Shown in pieces: positions 54,189 to 55,549 of a stretch of 55,549 nt of DNA (its first letter is position 1; each line of letters begins with the position of its first letter). The notes under the pieces were generated by a model that did no database searches, had not been told where the DNA came from, and was given only the letters and a program-made list of their open reading frames with translations. This DNA is from Peptoniphilaceae bacterium. Lineage in GTDB: Bacteria > Bacillota > Clostridia > Tissierellales > Peptoniphilaceae. A program made the translations under genes and the position numbers. The DNA lies in assembly GCA_028723425.1 (NCBI GenBank), contig JAQYEZ010000069.1:1-55549 (forward strand), given 5' to 3'.

Positions 54189-55406
54189 TTAAATTTCTAA
54201 AGAATCTAAATCTTCTTTAATAGCCTTTGCTAGGGCTCTGATTTCGTTATATTGTTTTTGTTTAACAGAAGAGTTGATTTTTACATCTTCACCAACAAAA
54301 GTATTATTACCTTTTGCCAAGATTTCCTTAGCTTGCTCTAAGCTTTTTCCACCCCAAGACCAGTTATTCAAGAAAGATATGTGTCTGTTTGAATAGCCTG
54401 TTCCAACAAGTTCTCTTAAAAAGGCATCCATCTTGTGGTAGTTTTCAGCATTGTAGTTTATAGGAGCAAATACAGTATTAGAGTATCTATGGCAATCAGC
54501 AATGATATATGAAAAATCAGTATCGCTTACATCATAAATTCTTATTATATCTGTGCCTAAATCAGAAAGTTCATTAGCCAATAAATCTGCTGCAAGTTCT
54601 GTATTGCCATACATAGAAGCAAATACTATACAGACTCCTTTCTCTTCTGGCTTAAATGAAGCCCAGTGGGTGTATTTGTCCATTATAATAGAAATAGTTT
54701 CTTTATCCTTATAAATTGGTCCATGAAGTGGTAAGATAGCATTAATTGGTAGATCGCCAATTTTTTTGAAAGCATTCATAACCATTTTTCCGTGTTTTCC
54801 GACTATATTGATATAATATCTTCTAGCCTCGTCCATCCATCTATCAGAATGAATATATTTTTTTGCATCCATATGTCCTTCTAAGGCATTAAAAGCACCA
54901 AAGGCATCAGCAGAAAAGAGCAAACCTTCTTCTTCAACATAGGTCATCATAACTTCTGGCCAGTGAACCATAGGTGTAAAAATAAACTTTAGAGTTCTTT
55001 TACCAATATTTAACTCATCCAAATCCATAGCTTCTATATATCTATTTGCATATTTGCAACTATAAAATTGTTCAAATAATTTAAAAGTTTTTTCATTTCC
55101 AATAAGTCTGCATTCAGGATATTTTTCTAATAAAAAGTCTATTGAGCCGCAGTGATCTGGTTCCATATGTTGAACTATTAAAAAATCAAGATCTTCTCCA
55201 TTTAAAGCTTTTTCTATATTTTGAAGATATTGTCTAGCGACAGAGCTATCAACAGTATCCATTACCACGTTTTTATTATCTTTGATTAAATAAGAGTTAT
55301 AAGATACGCCATTAGTTAATGGAAACATATTTTCAAATCTTTTAAGTCTCCTGTCATTTGCCCCAACCCAATAAATGTCTTTAAATACTTCTTTATAAAA
55401 TTTCAT
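54189..55406 (-). CDS. Flavodiiron protein (A-type flavoprotein)
   Basis: A 405-residue protein: an N-terminal metallo-beta-lactamase-like di-iron domain with HMEPDH (ligands near residue 80) and MVHWPEVMMTY, and LPLHGP, then a C-terminal flavodoxin domain starting near residue 257 with FASMYGNTELAADLLA. It reduces oxygen to water or NO to N2O. No rubredoxin domain is fused. GAGGAGGA precedes the start. Together with superoxide reductase and MsrB it protects an anaerobe from oxygen. Confidence 0.93.
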   Translation of the reverse strand: MKFYKEVFKDIYWVGANDRRLKRFENMFPLTNGVSYNSYLIKDNKNVVMDTVDSSVARQYLQNIEKALNGEDLDFLIVQHMEPDHCGSIDFLLEKYPECRLIGNEKTFKLFEQFYSCKYANRYIEAMDLDELNIGKRTLKFIFTPMVHWPEVMMTYVEEEGLLFSADAFGAFNALEGHMDAKKYIHSDRWMDEARRYYINIVGKHGKMVMNAFKKIGDLPINAILPLHGPIYKDKETISIIMDKYTHWASFKPEEKGVCIVFASMYGNTELAADLLANELSDLGTDIIRIYDVSDTDFSYIIADCHRYSNTVFAPINYNAENYHKMDAFLRELVGTGYSNRHISFLNNWSWGGKSLEQAKEILAKGNNTFVGEDVKINSSVKQKQYNEIRALAKAIKEDLDSLEI

Positions 55407-55430
55407 TTAATCCTCCTCGTATAATAATGT

Positions 55431-55480
55431 TGTAGTTAAAAACTACATTCTCTTTTCTATCCCATATCCATTATGGGATA
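55431..55480. repeat. Two inverted repeats upstream of the flavodiiron gene
   Basis: TGTAGTT/AACTACA around AAA (55431-55447) and TATCCCATA/TATGGGATA around TCCAT (55458-55480) are perfect. They lie 25 to 75 bases before the flavodiiron start codon and may be operators or mRNA hairpins. No clear promoter was found on this strand. The end of the window (55481-55549) contains no gene I can support. Confidence 0.6.
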
Positions 55481-55549
55481 ATAATTGTAATAGATAGAGG
55501 TCGTAGTCATCCTCCTTGAAGTTTGTCTTCCTAAGTTAGGGTTACGCCT

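Noticed and set aside
55457..55510. Seventeen-codon open frame on the minus strand upstream of the flavodiiron gene, with AAGGAGG directly before its ATG
   Set aside because: The ribosome binding site touches the start codon with no spacer, which is poor for initiation, and the peptide resembles nothing I know. It spans a perfect palindrome, so chance is likely.

Overview
The window is AT-rich, densely packed DNA with Shine-Dalgarno-led genes, overlapping stop/start codons and many intrinsic terminators. Gene content (butyrate pathway, [FeFe]-hydrogenase and its maturases, superoxide reductase, flavodiiron protein, Pst/Pho, ECF transporter genes beside truA) points to a low-GC, anaerobic, butyrate-forming Firmicute. 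An Anaerococcus/Peptoniphilus-like member of the Tissierellia is my best guess. No rRNA, tRNA, CRISPR array, transposase or phage gene was seen.

Layout. 1-438: leader with three tandem hairpins and a good promoter. 439-7436: one tight operon for lactate oxidation (lutC, a lutB-lutA fusion), menaquinone completion (polyprenyl diphosphate synthase, menA, menG) and an ETF:quinone oxidoreductase (fixC, fixX). 7709-8762: lrgAB, possibly a pyruvate carrier. 9050-15536: butyrate genes bcd-etfB-etfA, crt-hbd and a butyryl-CoA:acetate CoA-transferase; Rex-like operators lie before bcd and before crt. 15639-19343: msrB, an aminotransferase and an orphan HprK/PEPCK-like P-loop protein. 19610-26864: an MFS transporter, a complete Bce-type peptide-resistance module (ABC ATPase, permease, regulator, kinase) and a C69 dipeptidase. 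26911-29236: azlCD, a UPF0340 protein and hsp20 under a CIRCE-like element. 29381-34604: hydrogenase maturation (TM1266-like regulator, hydE, hydG, hydF) plus a COG2509 flavoprotein. 34678-37870: superoxide reductase, an RNA methyltransferase whose mRNA looks leaderless, and an L,D-transpeptidase that seems to start at AUA. 37941-44479: ecfA1-ecfA2-ecfT-truA, two envelope proteins and recQ. 44586-52227: asnA, then the phosphate regulon (pstSCAB-phoU-phoP-phoR) behind three Pho boxes. 52321-55406: a mini NuoE-like ferredoxin, an [FeFe]-hydrogenase and a flavodiiron protein.

How it may work together. The most interesting idea is a short, quinone-linked chain: lactate to LutCBA to menaquinone to FixCX to EtfAB to Bcd and crotonyl-CoA, with butyrate as the end product. 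All of these parts except the thiolase and the naphthoate head-group enzymes lie in the first 15.5 kb. This is inference from gene order and known redox potentials, not something the sequence proves. The second strong observation is that the PstS-like lipoprotein has its two halves in reversed order relative to canonical PstS, that is, it looks circularly permuted.
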